Source: Microscillaceae bacterium
GTDB lineage: Bacteria; Bacteroidota; Bacteroidia; Cytophagales; Microscillaceae
NCBI GenBank assembly: GCA_011390205.1
Contig: JAABSX010000001.1
Coordinates: forward strand, 1-64,000
Reading direction: 5' to 3'
Length of the DNA: 64,000 bases
Shown: piece after piece, positions 9,319 through 17,931 of the stretch
Layout of the letters: each line of letters opens with the position of its first letter
How positions within the stretch are numbered: position 1 is the stretch's first letter
The notes under the pieces: model-generated
The model's database searches: none
Told to the model about the DNA's origin: nothing
The model's input: only the letters and a program-made list of their open reading frames with translations
Translations under genes and position numbers: made by a program

Positions 9319-9765
9319 ATGGATATACAATCCCTAATCAAATGCTACCTTCAGGATAGACACAGCGAGGCACTCAGCCTTGTTTTTGAAGAAGTCGGAG
9401 AAATGGAGGCTTCTAAAAAGTTTTATGAAGAACTTGGCAAGCAAGCAGAGGAAATAAATATTCCTAAAAACTTGTTTTTGAGCATCGTGGAGTATCTAGA
9501 TAAAGGTGAAAAAATAATGGCTGTCAAGATGTATTTAGATGAAACAGGCATTGGCCTAAGACAATCTAAAGACAAGGTGGATGCTGTTGAAAGGTTTTTG
9601 AGAGGGGAAAGCATATCTGCCAATAGCCCTCAAGACGACATCACTCAAGAAGTCAAAAAACTGCTAGGTGCAGGCAATGTTTTAGCAGCAGTGAAGTACG
9701 TACATACACAGACAGGCTTAGGGCTGAAAGAGTCCAAGGATTTTGTGGATAAATTAAGGTCTTAG
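9319..9765 (+). CDS. Protein with two ribosomal L7/L12 C-terminal-like repeats
   Basis: A 148-residue cytosolic protein. Two segments match the helix-loop-helix of the L7/L12 C-terminal domain: AVKMYLDETGIGLRQSKDKV at about 73-92 and AAVKYVHTQTGLGLKESKDF at about 122-141. Both keep the AVK-(V/x)-TG-GL-(K)-(E/Q)-(A/S)-K-V-D pattern. The N-terminal dimerisation helices and the Ala-rich hinge of genuine L7/L12 are absent, so it is not the stalk protein. In the ribosome this surface contacts translational GTPases; whether this protein does so is unknown. It lies 34 nt upstream of the carbamoyltransferase gene and may share its transcript. The spacer before it (9129-9318) shows no clear element. 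Confidence 0.75.
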   Translation: MDIQSLIKCYLQDRHSEALSLVFEEVGEMEASKKFYEELGKQAEEINIPKNLFLSIVEYLDKGEKIMAVKMYLDETGIGLRQSKDKVDAVERFLRGESISANSPQDDITQEVKKLLGAGNVLAAVKYVHTQTGLGLKESKDFVDKLRS

Positions 9766-9799
9766 CATTTGTTTTTGTACTGTACGCTATGAATTTTTT

Positions 9800-10753
9800 A
9801 TGAAGCATTTTACACAGTTTTCAGACATAGGAGATTTTCAAGAATCTCTGAAAGAAATGAAGAAGATAAAAGAGGATCCCTTTGCTGAGCACGCACGAGG
9901 CAAGCACAAGACATTGGGGCTTTTTTTCTTTAACCCTAGCTTACGTACACGCCTGAGCACCCAAAAAGCAGCCCAAAACTTAGGACTAAACATCATCGTG
10001 ATGAACTTCACCCATGAAGGCTGGCAGCTAGAAACGGCAGAAGGGGCAATCATGAACGGTGATAAAGCGGAGCACGTCAAAGATGCCGTCGGGGTTCTAG
10101 GGCAATATTGTGATATTATCGGATTGCGGAGCTTTGCCAATCTAAAAAATCTAACCCAAGATTATGAAGAAGAAACACTGAGCCAATTTATAAAATATGC
10201 AGGTGTGCCTATCCTGAGTCTTGAGTCTGCTAGCAGACATCCCCTGCAATCTCTAGCTGATGCCCTCACTATCTCCGAACATAGCACTCAGCCTCGCCCC
10301 AAAGTAGTACTCTCTTGGGCTCCTCACCCTAGAGCCTTACCTCAGGCAGTCCCTAACTCTTTTGTAGAGTTTATCAAAAATATGGAAGTAGAGCTTATCA
10401 TCACGCATCCAGAGGGCTATGCACTCTCCGAACAGTTTACGGAAGGTGTACGGATAGAGTATGACCAAGACAAAGCCCTTACCGGAGCAGACTTTGTGTA
10501 TGCCAAAAACTGGTCTTCTTTCACACAATATGGACAAATACTGACTCAAGATTTGTCTTGGACCATTAGTGAAGAAAAAATGAAACTGACTCAAAATGCC
10601 AAATTTATGCACTGCCTGCCTGTCAGGAGAAATGTCGTGGTGAGTGATGCAGTCATAGACAGCCCCCAAAGCCTTGTGTTGGCACAGGCAGAAAACCGAA
10701 TATATGCAGCACAGTGGGCTTTGCAAACACTGTTAGGGGGCTTGTCAAAATAA
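9800..10753 (+). CDS. argF': N-succinyl- (or N-acetyl-) ornithine carbamoyltransferase
   Basis: Arginine biosynthesis: carbamoylates an N-acylated ornithine. It has 317 residues and resembles Bacteroides fragilis SOTCase along its length. Motifs are FFNPSLRTRLSTQKAA (carbamoyl-phosphate binding), SRHPLQSLADALT, WAPHPRALPQAVPNSF and FMHCLPVRRN. The residue known to set acyl specificity is Pro90 in B. fragilis SOTCase and Glu92 in Xanthomonas AOTCase; here it is Ala90 (GDKAEH). Absence of Glu favours the succinyl substrate, but Ala is not the reference residue. It converges with ilvA, with 13 nt between stops. The matching aminotransferase candidate is at 25.5-26.6 kb, so the arg genes are not in one operon here. 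Confidence 0.9.
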   Translation: MKHFTQFSDIGDFQESLKEMKKIKEDPFAEHARGKHKTLGLFFFNPSLRTRLSTQKAAQNLGLNIIVMNFTHEGWQLETAEGAIMNGDKAEHVKDAVGVLGQYCDIIGLRSFANLKNLTQDYEEETLSQFIKYAGVPILSLESASRHPLQSLADALTISEHSTQPRPKVVLSWAPHPRALPQAVPNSFVEFIKNMEVELIITHPEGYALSEQFTEGVRIEYDQDKALTGADFVYAKNWSSFTQYGQILTQDLSWTISEEKMKLTQNAKFMHCLPVRRNVVVSDAVIDSPQSLVLAQAENRIYAAQWALQTLLGGLSK

Positions 10754-10766
10754 AATTACTTGTCTT

Positions 10767-12041
10767 TTAGACCAGCATTTTGAATAAATCCGAACGCTGC
10801 AACAGTGGCTCATACACGATTTTGTGTTGCTCCATTCTATCCAAAAGCCCTTGATAATCTTCGGCACTTTGCAGCTCTATGCCTACCAAAGCGGGGCCTT
10901 TTTCTCGGTTATTTTTCTTGGTATATTCAAAATGGGCAATGTCATCTGTAGGGCCTAGCACATCCATCACAAATTCTTTCAAAGCACCAGGTCTTTGTGG
11001 AAAACGAATGACAAAATAATGCTTCAAACCTTGGTGAATCAGCGAGCGTTCTTTGATTTCTTCCATGCGTGTGATGTCATTGTTGCCTCCCGAAACCACA
11101 CATACCACGGTCTTTCCCTTGATTTCTTCTCTAAAATCATCCAAAGCAGCTATTGCCAAAGCCCCTGCAGGCTCTACCACGATGGCATCTTCATTGTAGA
11201 GTTTCAGAATCACACTGCATACTTTGCCCTCTTGTACAGTTACTACCTTGTCTAAAACCTTTTGAGCAATTGAGAAATTCAGATCTCCCACCTGTGCTAC
11301 AGCTGCCCCATCCACAAATTTATCTATTTTGTCTAGGGTAATCACTTTGCCTTCTTCCAGTGATTTTTTCATGGCTGGTGCCCCTGCGGGCTCTACTCCG
11401 ATGATTTTTATCTTGGGGTTGATTTGTTTTAAGTAGCTTCCCACACCTGAGGAAAGCCCACCTCCACCAATGGGCATAAAAACATAATCAATATTCTGGG
11501 GGCAATCTTCAAAAATCTCCAAGCCAACTGTGCCCTGTCCTATGATTACTTTTTCATCATTAAAAGGGTGAATAAACACTCGTTTGTAGGCCTTTTCAAA
11601 CTCCAAAGCAGCTTGGTATGCTTCATCAAAAGTATCTCCTTTTAAGATGACTTCTATAAATTCCTTTCCGAACATCTTGGTCTGCCTTACTTTTTGCTCG
11701 GGTGTAGGGATGGGCATAAAAACCGTCCCTTTGATGCCTAATTTTCGGCAAGCAAAAGCCACTCCTTGAGCGTGATTGCCTGCACTCGCACAGACGATTC
11801 CCTGCTGCCGCTGGGTTTCGGGCAGAGAATTAATTTTGTGATAAGCTCCTCTCAGTTTGTAAGAACGAACTACTTGCAAATCTTCTCTCTTAAAATAAAT
11901 ATCGGCTTGGTATTGCTCAGAATAATTCAGGTTATGCTGTAGGGGTGTGCGAGTAACCACTTTTTTAAGAATCTGATATGCCTTGATAATGGCCGTAACG
12001 GAAGGTAAGACAGGGTTTGATAGTTTTTCTTGCGTTTTCAT
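10767..12041 (-). CDS. ilvA: Threonine dehydratase (threonine ammonia-lyase), biosynthetic
   Basis: PLP enzyme that deaminates threonine to 2-oxobutanoate, the first step to isoleucine. It has 424 residues. The PLP lysine is Lys62 in VVRSYKLRGAYHK. The glycine loop GGGGLSSG and the cofactor motif SGGNND are both present. The last ~80 residues (from KHYFVIRFPQRPGALKEF) form one ACT-like regulatory domain, so it is the shorter single-domain biosynthetic form rather than the E. coli ~514-residue two-domain form. Isoleucine feedback is expected but not shown by sequence alone. The kinase gene lies 45 nt upstream on the same strand and may be co-transcribed. Confidence 0.93.
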   Translation of the reverse strand: MKTQEKLSNPVLPSVTAIIKAYQILKKVVTRTPLQHNLNYSEQYQADIYFKREDLQVVRSYKLRGAYHKINSLPETQRQQGIVCASAGNHAQGVAFACRKLGIKGTVFMPIPTPEQKVRQTKMFGKEFIEVILKGDTFDEAYQAALEFEKAYKRVFIHPFNDEKVIIGQGTVGLEIFEDCPQNIDYVFMPIGGGGLSSGVGSYLKQINPKIKIIGVEPAGAPAMKKSLEEGKVITLDKIDKFVDGAAVAQVGDLNFSIAQKVLDKVVTVQEGKVCSVILKLYNEDAIVVEPAGALAIAALDDFREEIKGKTVVCVVSGGNNDITRMEEIKERSLIHQGLKHYFVIRFPQRPGALKEFVMDVLGPTDDIAHFEYTKKNNREKGPALVGIELQSAEDYQGLLDRMEQHKIVYEPLLQRSDLFKMLV

Positions 12042-12086
12042 TTTGCTGAGATTAAAATAAAATAGGTGTTTTTGGGTGATGAGTAC

Positions 12087-13160
12087 TTATTTTTTGCCGA
12101 TTCCTAAGCCTTTGCCACGCAGTTTATTGTTGCTGGTGTCTGGGTTTTCAGTTTTAGGAATGGTAGGTGTTTTACCAAAGGGGTTTTTCATTTTTAAATC
12201 ACCTTTTAGTGATAGACCTAGTGGTTTTGTGCTGATTTCTTCTGGTTCTTTGGAGGTATAGGCCGTTAAATCTAGAGTCTTAAGACGCTGAAAGACTGCC
12301 GCCACATCGGGGCGTTTTTGGTAATCTAGCTGCCACATTTCTTGGATAAGTTGCAGCAGTTCTTCGGGCAAATCAGCTTCATTTGTTCCCAATACTTCTC
12401 CTGCCTGCACTGCGGCACAGGCATAATGGTACTTGCTATGGTCAAAACCAGGCAAAGCACCCGTGAGGTACTGATAAAATAGCAAACCCAATGCAAAAAT
12501 ATCCGAAAGTGTTGTCAAATCTTCGCCCTTTACCCGTTTATCTTCCTTGATATACCAAGCCAACTCTGGCGAGTAAAAAACCATATCTCCTACCAAATCT
12601 TCACTAAACTCAGGCGGATTGCTTGAGAAGTAACTATTGTCAAAATCAATCAATTTAGCAGTATAATTGCCTGTTTTGGTTTGCTTAATCAGCACATTGT
12701 CTGGTTTTAAATCTCCGTGCACGACTTCTGCTTTGTGCAGCACATTGAGGCTGTGGGCAATGGTTTTTAGAATCAAGATTTTTTTGGACAAAGGCAAAGC
12801 AGCGACCTCCTGAATGCTCAGAGAAGCCACATCCACTTTTTCGGTTACTTTGTAATACTTGGTTTCATTTCTAAAAAAATCTACTGTAAACACCAGATTT
12901 CCTCCTTCACCACATTTGGCATTGATTTCTTTGATGAGTGATTGATGATGGGCTTCAAATTTTTCACAGATTTTTAGTTTTTTAGCTTTAGATTTAGGGC
13001 TTCCAGGGGCATTTTTGGTAGGAAATTTTGGGGAAAGAAATTCCTTCATAAAATATTCTTTGCCATTTTTTTGGGCAAAAGTCCATTTACTCAAGCCCCC
13101 GCCCGCTGTCGTAAAATCTTTTAGTACAGTATAGCCTTTGATTATATCACCTTTTAACAT
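12087..13160 (-). CDS. Divergent Ser/Thr protein kinase (HGD / DFD motifs)
   Basis: A 357-residue eukaryotic-type kinase fold. Landmarks are a glycine-rich loop TTAGGGLSKW (17-26), candidate VAIK lysine Lys39 (FMKEF), catalytic loop VHGDLKPDNVL (147-157, Asp150) and metal loop DFD at 172-174. An APE-like SPEL lies at 197-200, followed by SDIFALGLLFY at 219-229 and the late Arg at 283. HGD in place of HRD implies no activation-loop phosphorylation control of the usual kind; DFD in place of DFG is unusual. There is no transmembrane or PASTA segment; residues 300-357 are a low-complexity Lys/Pro/Gly tail. No phosphatase or VWA gene is adjacent, so partners are unknown. It was probably transcribed towards ilvA. 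Confidence 0.85.
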   Translation of the reverse strand: MLKGDIIKGYTVLKDFTTAGGGLSKWTFAQKNGKEYFMKEFLSPKFPTKNAPGSPKSKAKKLKICEKFEAHHQSLIKEINAKCGEGGNLVFTVDFFRNETKYYKVTEKVDVASLSIQEVAALPLSKKILILKTIAHSLNVLHKAEVVHGDLKPDNVLIKQTKTGNYTAKLIDFDNSYFSSNPPEFSEDLVGDMVFYSPELAWYIKEDKRVKGEDLTTLSDIFALGLLFYQYLTGALPGFDHSKYHYACAAVQAGEVLGTNEADLPEELLQLIQEMWQLDYQKRPDVAAVFQRLKTLDLTAYTSKEPEEISTKPLGLSLKGDLKMKNPFGKTPTIPKTENPDTSNNKLRGKGLGIGKK

Positions 13161-13438
13161 TTCTAAGCAATTTTTTGTGAGGTATCATCACAAAAATAAA
13201 GCATTCATCTCAATCTTTTCTTGATACACCGTATAATCTCCTAGTATTCTTTTCGAATCACTTAATTTTAATATTTATTCTTGATAAAAGTAAAAAGCAC
13301 ATATTTCTCAAAATTTAGTATGCACGCATAACATTATTGATTCTAGCTCGTATAGGCATGCAAACAACTAAATTTTATATGAAACTAAGATTACCCAATA
13401 AAACAAACTAAATTTATCATCTTTAATTTTTATGTATT

Positions 13439-13711
13439 ATGGAATCACAAAATAGTTCATCATTTTACTTTTTGGCTTGGGCATCTTTCGCCATAGCGGG
13501 TCTTGGTTCTTTGCTAGGGATTTATTTTTTACCTGTTGATTTTTGGATAAAAGGCTATATCGGTATTGCGTATATGTTTACATTGACCACCAGTTTTGTG
13601 TTGGCAAAGACCATCCGAGACAAGCATGAAGCCACACAGTTCTTGAACCGATTACGCAGTGCCAAGACCGAGAAGTTGCTTACTGATTTTGAAAAGGCAG
13701 AGTTAAATTAA
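13439..13711 (+). CDS. YiaA/YiaB family two-helix membrane protein
   Basis: A 90-residue protein with two hydrophobic helices: about 10-31 (FYFLAWASFAIAGLGSLLGI) and 37-56. These are followed by the family's conserved LAKTIRDKHEA and a charged C-terminal tail. It is located in the inner membrane. Function of the family is not established. The start ATG at 13439 follows an AT-rich 278-bp spacer that separates it from the divergent kinase gene; I see no clear promoter box there beyond TAAATTTT-like stretches. Confidence 0.8.
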   Translation: MESQNSSSFYFLAWASFAIAGLGSLLGIYFLPVDFWIKGYIGIAYMFTLTTSFVLAKTIRDKHEATQFLNRLRSAKTEKLLTDFEKAELN

Positions 13712-13780
13712 AATACAAAAACCTTACGGCTTGTTTTTGCGTCTTTGAGTTTTTAGAAAACCTATTTTAATTTACCCATC

Positions 13781-14191
13781 ATGACAAAAAAACACCTTTC
13801 TTTTCTACTTGCTTGTTTGATGCTTTGTGCATTTTTTACTTTTTCTACGGTGAATGAAGCACAAGCGCAGACACCAGTTTGCAAATTTGTATTTAAAGGC
13901 ACACTGGCGGGGCAGCAAGTTACTTTTTGTTTTTATCCTGACAATAATGACGGAAACGTAAGCGGACATTATTTTTATGGTTCAGGAAATACAGGCACGC
14001 TCGGCTTTAATGGCACAGCGGTATATAATCAAGCAAGTGCAGCTTACACCCAAAGATTCACAGAATACAATGCTCAAGGGCAAGTAACTGGATATTTTGT
14101 GGGAACACTCAAAAACGGAGTCATGCAAGGCACTTGGACAAGCACTAACGGCAGTAAGTCTTACCGTTATAATTTGGTTTTGCAGCGCTAA
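13781..14191 (+). CDS. Small secreted protein, function unknown
   Basis: A 136-residue precursor. Residues 1-29 form a Sec signal peptide: Lys-rich start, hydrophobic core LSFLLACLMLCAFFTF, and an AQA-like cleavage site near residue 29. The mature part is Gly/Thr/Tyr-rich with a short repeating beta pattern (GHYFYGSGNTGTLGFNG, VTGYFVGTLKNGVMQGTW). This looks like a small beta-sheet or MORN-like fold. I do not recognise a named family. It sits 69 nt after the YiaA-like gene and ends at a clear terminator, so the two may form one transcript. Confidence 0.7.
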   Translation: MTKKHLSFLLACLMLCAFFTFSTVNEAQAQTPVCKFVFKGTLAGQQVTFCFYPDNNDGNVSGHYFYGSGNTGTLGFNGTAVYNQASAAYTQRFTEYNAQGQVTGYFVGTLKNGVMQGTWTSTNGSKSYRYNLVLQR

Positions 14192-14230
14192 TTTACAAGG
14201 TTTATTTTATTAGATTTGATGTAAACTTAA

Positions 14231-14267
14231 AAAAGCAGATACTCTTTGTGAGCTATCTGCTTTTTTT
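14231..14267 (+). terminator. Rho-independent terminator after the small secreted protein
   Basis: The stem AAAAGCAGATA pairs with TATCTGCTTTT (14254-14264) across a 12-nt loop, followed by T residues. It also serves the convergent FAS1 gene poorly, since the A-rich side faces it. Confidence 0.8.
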
Positions 14268-14322
14268 ATGATTTACTTGCTATGGTGGTTTAAATCATTT
14301 GATTCAAACCATATTTATTGAT

Positions 14323-15708
14323 TTACTGAGGAAGCAAAACTCCATCAATGACGTGTACGACACCATTAGAGAACCTCAAATCAAATTTGGTGATATTGCG
14401 TGTATTGCCTGAGGGGTCAGTTACTGTCACACCATTTACAGTAGAGAAAGTAAGGTTAGAGCCTTCAAGACTGGCGACACTTGCATTGGGCACACCCGAA
14501 GAATAGACTTCACTGCCCAATCCGTGCAGACTGATTACAGACTGTAGTGTAGATGCTCCGAGTGCAGTTACGTTGGCACTTGCTGCAAAGCCCGAGGCAT
14601 TAAAAGCTGCATTGCTTGGTGCAAATATGGTATAAGTACCTGCACTGCTCAAAGCTGTAGGCAGATCAATGGGGCTAGTGGCAGCAGCCGTCAATCCAGC
14701 AGTGAGCAATGAGAATGAAGGATTGCGTGTTACAAAATCAGCAATAGAACCTGTAGAAATCACACGGTCAATGACATGAATCACTCCGTCAGTAGTCAAT
14801 ACATCTGTAGCAGTTACTTGAGCCTCATTTAAGAATACTCCTGCATCTGAAATAGACACATAAAGATTGCCCTCAGTCAATAGAGTAGCTGGGTTAGCAG
14901 CATCTGTAAGGTCGCTTGAGAATACTCGTCCAGCCACGATGTGGTATTGTAGTATTTCGGTCAAAGCAGCCGCTCCCAAGTTTCTTACTGCGGCTTCTGT
15001 CATGAGTCCTGCTTCTTTGAAAGCTGCATTGGTAGGTGCAAAGACAGTAAGCGTCCCGCCATTGTTTGTTGCTATTGTATTAAGATTTAGCCCTGCTTCA
15101 TTGATGGCAGCCAGCAAGAAAGAAAATCCTGCATCCGCATTGCTTGCAGTGGCAGTAATATTGGTGGCAGTCGTAGCAATGTTATCAGGTTTTTCAATCA
15201 CTGCATCCACCACATGGATTACTCCATTAGAAGCCAATAAATCGGTCTGAGTTACGGTTACAGTGCCATTAATTTTTACGGCATCACCTGCATTGATATA
15301 CATCTGATTATTAGAAGTGGCTGCTGTAGTTACCAGCCCTGTAGATACATCAGCGGCACGCACCTCACCCGCCAACACATGGTAAAGCAAGATTTCTTGC
15401 AAGGCAGGGTCTCCTGCGGCAAAATTATCAATGGTCGCTTGTGTAATGCCAGCCGCCTCAAACGCTGCATTGGTAGGTGCAAACACAGTGTATTTGGTCG
15501 TGCCACTGAGTGTCTCAGCAAGTCCTGCCTTCACTACTGCAGATGCCAAGATAGAAAAATTAGCATTGCCACTAGCTACATTTACAATGGTATTGGGTGC
15601 TGGTGCATCATCATCATCGTTTTTACAAGAGGTTATTAGAATGGATAAACCTAATAAGCATAGTAATAACTTGTAGCTCAAAATCTGAGAGAAATTAAAT
15701 AATTTCAT
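14323..15708 (-). CDS. Lipoprotein with three fasciclin (FAS1) domains
   Basis: A 461-residue predicted surface lipoprotein. A signal peptide ends in the lipobox LITSC (Cys28), followed by an acidic KNDDDD linker, typical of Bacteroidota export signals. Three FAS1 repeats of ~130 residues follow (about 40-172, 183-314, 316-461). Each has the H1-like FAPTNAAF box (FAPSNAAF in the third) and a VIHVIDxV(I/L) H2-like end. FAS1 domains mediate adhesion and matrix binding; the ligand is unknown. The gene is divergent from the ECF sigma factor gene with a 209-bp shared spacer, so it is a plausible regulon member, by inference only. Confidence 0.92.
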   Translation of the reverse strand: MKLFNFSQILSYKLLLCLLGLSILITSCKNDDDDAPAPNTIVNVASGNANFSILASAVVKAGLAETLSGTTKYTVFAPTNAAFEAAGITQATIDNFAAGDPALQEILLYHVLAGEVRAADVSTGLVTTAATSNNQMYINAGDAVKINGTVTVTQTDLLASNGVIHVVDAVIEKPDNIATTATNITATASNADAGFSFLLAAINEAGLNLNTIATNNGGTLTVFAPTNAAFKEAGLMTEAAVRNLGAAALTEILQYHIVAGRVFSSDLTDAANPATLLTEGNLYVSISDAGVFLNEAQVTATDVLTTDGVIHVIDRVISTGSIADFVTRNPSFSLLTAGLTAAATSPIDLPTALSSAGTYTIFAPSNAAFNASGFAASANVTALGASTLQSVISLHGLGSEVYSSGVPNASVASLEGSNLTFSTVNGVTVTDPSGNTRNITKFDLRFSNGVVHVIDGVLLPQ

Positions 15709-15917
15709 AAAAAAATAGGATTTAGTTGTTAAAAATTGATTTAGTTTTTTGTATATAACCCCATGACACAGGCAAAGCTCAAAGGGTTGGAATGCCTGAA
15801 AAAAAAGTCAAAAAATTTTTAAGAAACATTTTCTCCAAGATGTTTCTTAAAACATTTGTGTTCATTATAGGTCATATAGGGGTGAAGACCAAGACACGTC
15901 ATCAAATACGAGTCAAT

Positions 15918-16487
15918 ATGAAACAAGAAAAACAACTCATTAAGCAATGCATACAGGGCAAGCGCCAAGCTCAACAACAGCTTTACCAGCTACACAGCCA
16001 GCAGCTCTATGTAGTGGCATTGCGTTATGCTCAGAATCAGGCAGATGCAGAAGATATTCTGCAAGAGGCTTTTATTAAAATATTCACTAACTTGGCACAA
16101 TTTCGAAAAGATTGCCCGCTTTTTCAGTGGATGAAGCGTATTTTAATCAATACAGCACTGAATCACAACCGAAGCAAACTGTATCTTTACCCTGTAAAAG
16201 ATGTCAATGAAATGGAAGAATACCTGAGTACTGAGCAAGTAAATTTATCTCAATACAGCTTAGACGAACTGCTGCAGATGGTACAGACACTGCCCACACG
16301 ATGCCAAGTCGTGTTTAACCTCTATGCCATTGAAGGCTACAAACACCAAGAAATTGCCCAGATGCTCAGCATCAGTGAAGGGACATCCAAATCACAGTAC
16401 TCTAGGGCTAAATCACTATTACAAGACATGATTAAAGAAGAAAAATTGTTTTATGGAAAAGGAATCAAACAACAAATACAACTTTGA
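15918..16487 (+). CDS. ECF-type RNA polymerase sigma factor
   Basis: A 189-residue sigma-70 family protein. Region 2 is at about 10-75 (YVVALRYAQNQADAEDILQE, then FRKDCPLFQWMKRI). Region 4 is a C-terminal helix-turn-helix with LPTRCQVVFNLYAIEGYKHQ and EIAQMLSISEGTSKSQYSRA. The frame is open back to 15792, but the family begins at the ATG at 15918 (MKQEKQLIKQCIQGKRQ); the extra 42 residues are unrelated and basic. The 3' end overlaps the next gene by 35 nt in another frame, implying translational coupling to an anti-sigma-like partner. Confidence 0.9.
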   Translation: MKQEKQLIKQCIQGKRQAQQQLYQLHSQQLYVVALRYAQNQADAEDILQEAFIKIFTNLAQFRKDCPLFQWMKRILINTALNHNRSKLYLYPVKDVNEMEEYLSTEQVNLSQYSLDELLQMVQTLPTRCQVVFNLYAIEGYKHQEIAQMLSISEGTSKSQYSRAKSLLQDMIKEEKLFYGKGIKQQIQL

Positions 16488-17931
16488 GGAGGCTTGGCGG
16501 AAAGCCTTGTCAGATAAAAAGAAAGTGCCCGATGATGCCCTCTGGGCAAACATAGAAGCGGCACTTCCTCCCCAAAAAGCAGCTTGGAAACGCCTGCTTC
16601 CTTGGCTGGCAGTAACTCTTTTGCTTGTGCTAGGCGCTATCTACTTTTTTATAAAATCTCCTGAAAATATTTTAAGCATAGAAACAAAAAATATATCGAG
16701 AAAATCTACCAAAACCACTGAATCGGATGCGCTGCCTACACTGCACCAAAAAGAAATACCAAAGACAGCACAAGCCAAAGATTTGGGGAATGCAGAAAAA
16801 GACACTTTTACGCCCATATTGCCCCAAACACAAACAGATGCGGCCACAGATATTTTATTTCCATTGGCTACATCAAATACAGTATTGCCTTCTTACCATC
16901 CTCTTGATAGCACAAAGTCTTTAAATCCTGATAATCAGATAGTTAAGGTCGGGTTTGAGAAAAGGAACAGTATAGTAGATAGTGCCAGTTTTGTGGTGCT
17001 CTCCAAAGCCATACCGATGCCTGCCCACACTGAAGAATTGAATGTAAAAACTCCTCCTACGAGATTTGATGCTATAGCCGCCGAAGTGCTTTCGGCAAAG
17101 CCTGACAGACACTGGTGGACAGTGCATTTTGGGGTAGCACAGGTCAATAGTCATTTACAAAATAACTACCAAAGCTACCTCTTAGATTATATGAAGGCAC
17201 ACCAGCACGAGATGTTTGAGACACGCAATTTTTTTGAGCAATCACAGGAGCAACTGAGCAACACGCAGGGCTACCAAGTAGGGCTGGAGCTTGGCACTTG
17301 GCTAGGCCCAAAATTTTATCTGCAAGGGGGCGTGGCTTATCACTTTTGGCAGTTTGAGCGGCAAAGCAATAATTTTTATAAAAATGAAGCCGATGGTACA
17401 CAGCATGATTTTATGCTAGATATGCTCAAAGACAATATCAGCGCTCCTGACTTCATACATGCTTTGCAAGCACACAGTATCTATAGAGATTATCTACAAG
17501 GGGCTGCCCCAAGTGATTTGCACCTTGCCCAGTTCAATGCTGAAAATGCAGAGGCAGTGCTTCGCAGTCGTTACCATTTTTTAAATATTCCTGCGAAGCT
17601 AGGTTATCAAAGACAGTTTACAAGCCGCCTCAAATTGAATTTTGAGCTGGGAGTGGCAATGAATTATTTTTTACGCAACACCAACGACAGCAAAACGCTG
17701 CAAAACTTGCAGGATTTTAACCCTAAAAAAAGAGGGGATTTATCACAAATTCACTTTAATTGGTCGGCGGGTGCTTTTGCAGAATATGCGCTTAAATCAA
17801 GGCTGAGCACTATAGTAGGTGTAGAATATCAGCGGGCACTTGGCACCATCACCAAAGATTCAAAATCATATACTCAAATACAACCTGAGTCTATTGGCTT
17901 GCGTCTGGGCTTGCGTTATTATTGGCGTTAG
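16453..17931 (+). CDS. Anti-sigma-like membrane protein with large envelope domain
   Basis: A 492-residue protein overlapping the ECF sigma gene by 35 nt. Residues 1-46 are cytosolic (FEEAWRKALSDKKKVPDDAL, then WANIEAALP), a typical sigma-binding position. One membrane helix follows at about 47-68. Residues 70-210 are a Ser/Thr/Lys-rich linker. Residues 215-492 have alternating polar/aromatic beta-strand character (YYLQGGVAYHFW-like, then LNFELGVAMNYF) and end in LGLRLGLRYYWR. This end resembles outer-membrane beta-barrel proteins. A barrel fused to an inner-membrane helix would span the envelope; alternatively the domain is a periplasmic beta fold. It converges with the MYG1-family gene, stops overlapping. 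Confidence 0.7.
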   Translation: MEKESNNKYNFEEAWRKALSDKKKVPDDALWANIEAALPPQKAAWKRLLPWLAVTLLLVLGAIYFFIKSPENILSIETKNISRKSTKTTESDALPTLHQKEIPKTAQAKDLGNAEKDTFTPILPQTQTDAATDILFPLATSNTVLPSYHPLDSTKSLNPDNQIVKVGFEKRNSIVDSASFVVLSKAIPMPAHTEELNVKTPPTRFDAIAAEVLSAKPDRHWWTVHFGVAQVNSHLQNNYQSYLLDYMKAHQHEMFETRNFFEQSQEQLSNTQGYQVGLELGTWLGPKFYLQGGVAYHFWQFERQSNNFYKNEADGTQHDFMLDMLKDNISAPDFIHALQAHSIYRDYLQGAAPSDLHLAQFNAENAEAVLRSRYHFLNIPAKLGYQRQFTSRLKLNFELGVAMNYFLRNTNDSKTLQNLQDFNPKKRGDLSQIHFNWSAGAFAEYALKSRLSTIVGVEYQRALGTITKDSKSYTQIQPESIGLRLGLRYYWR

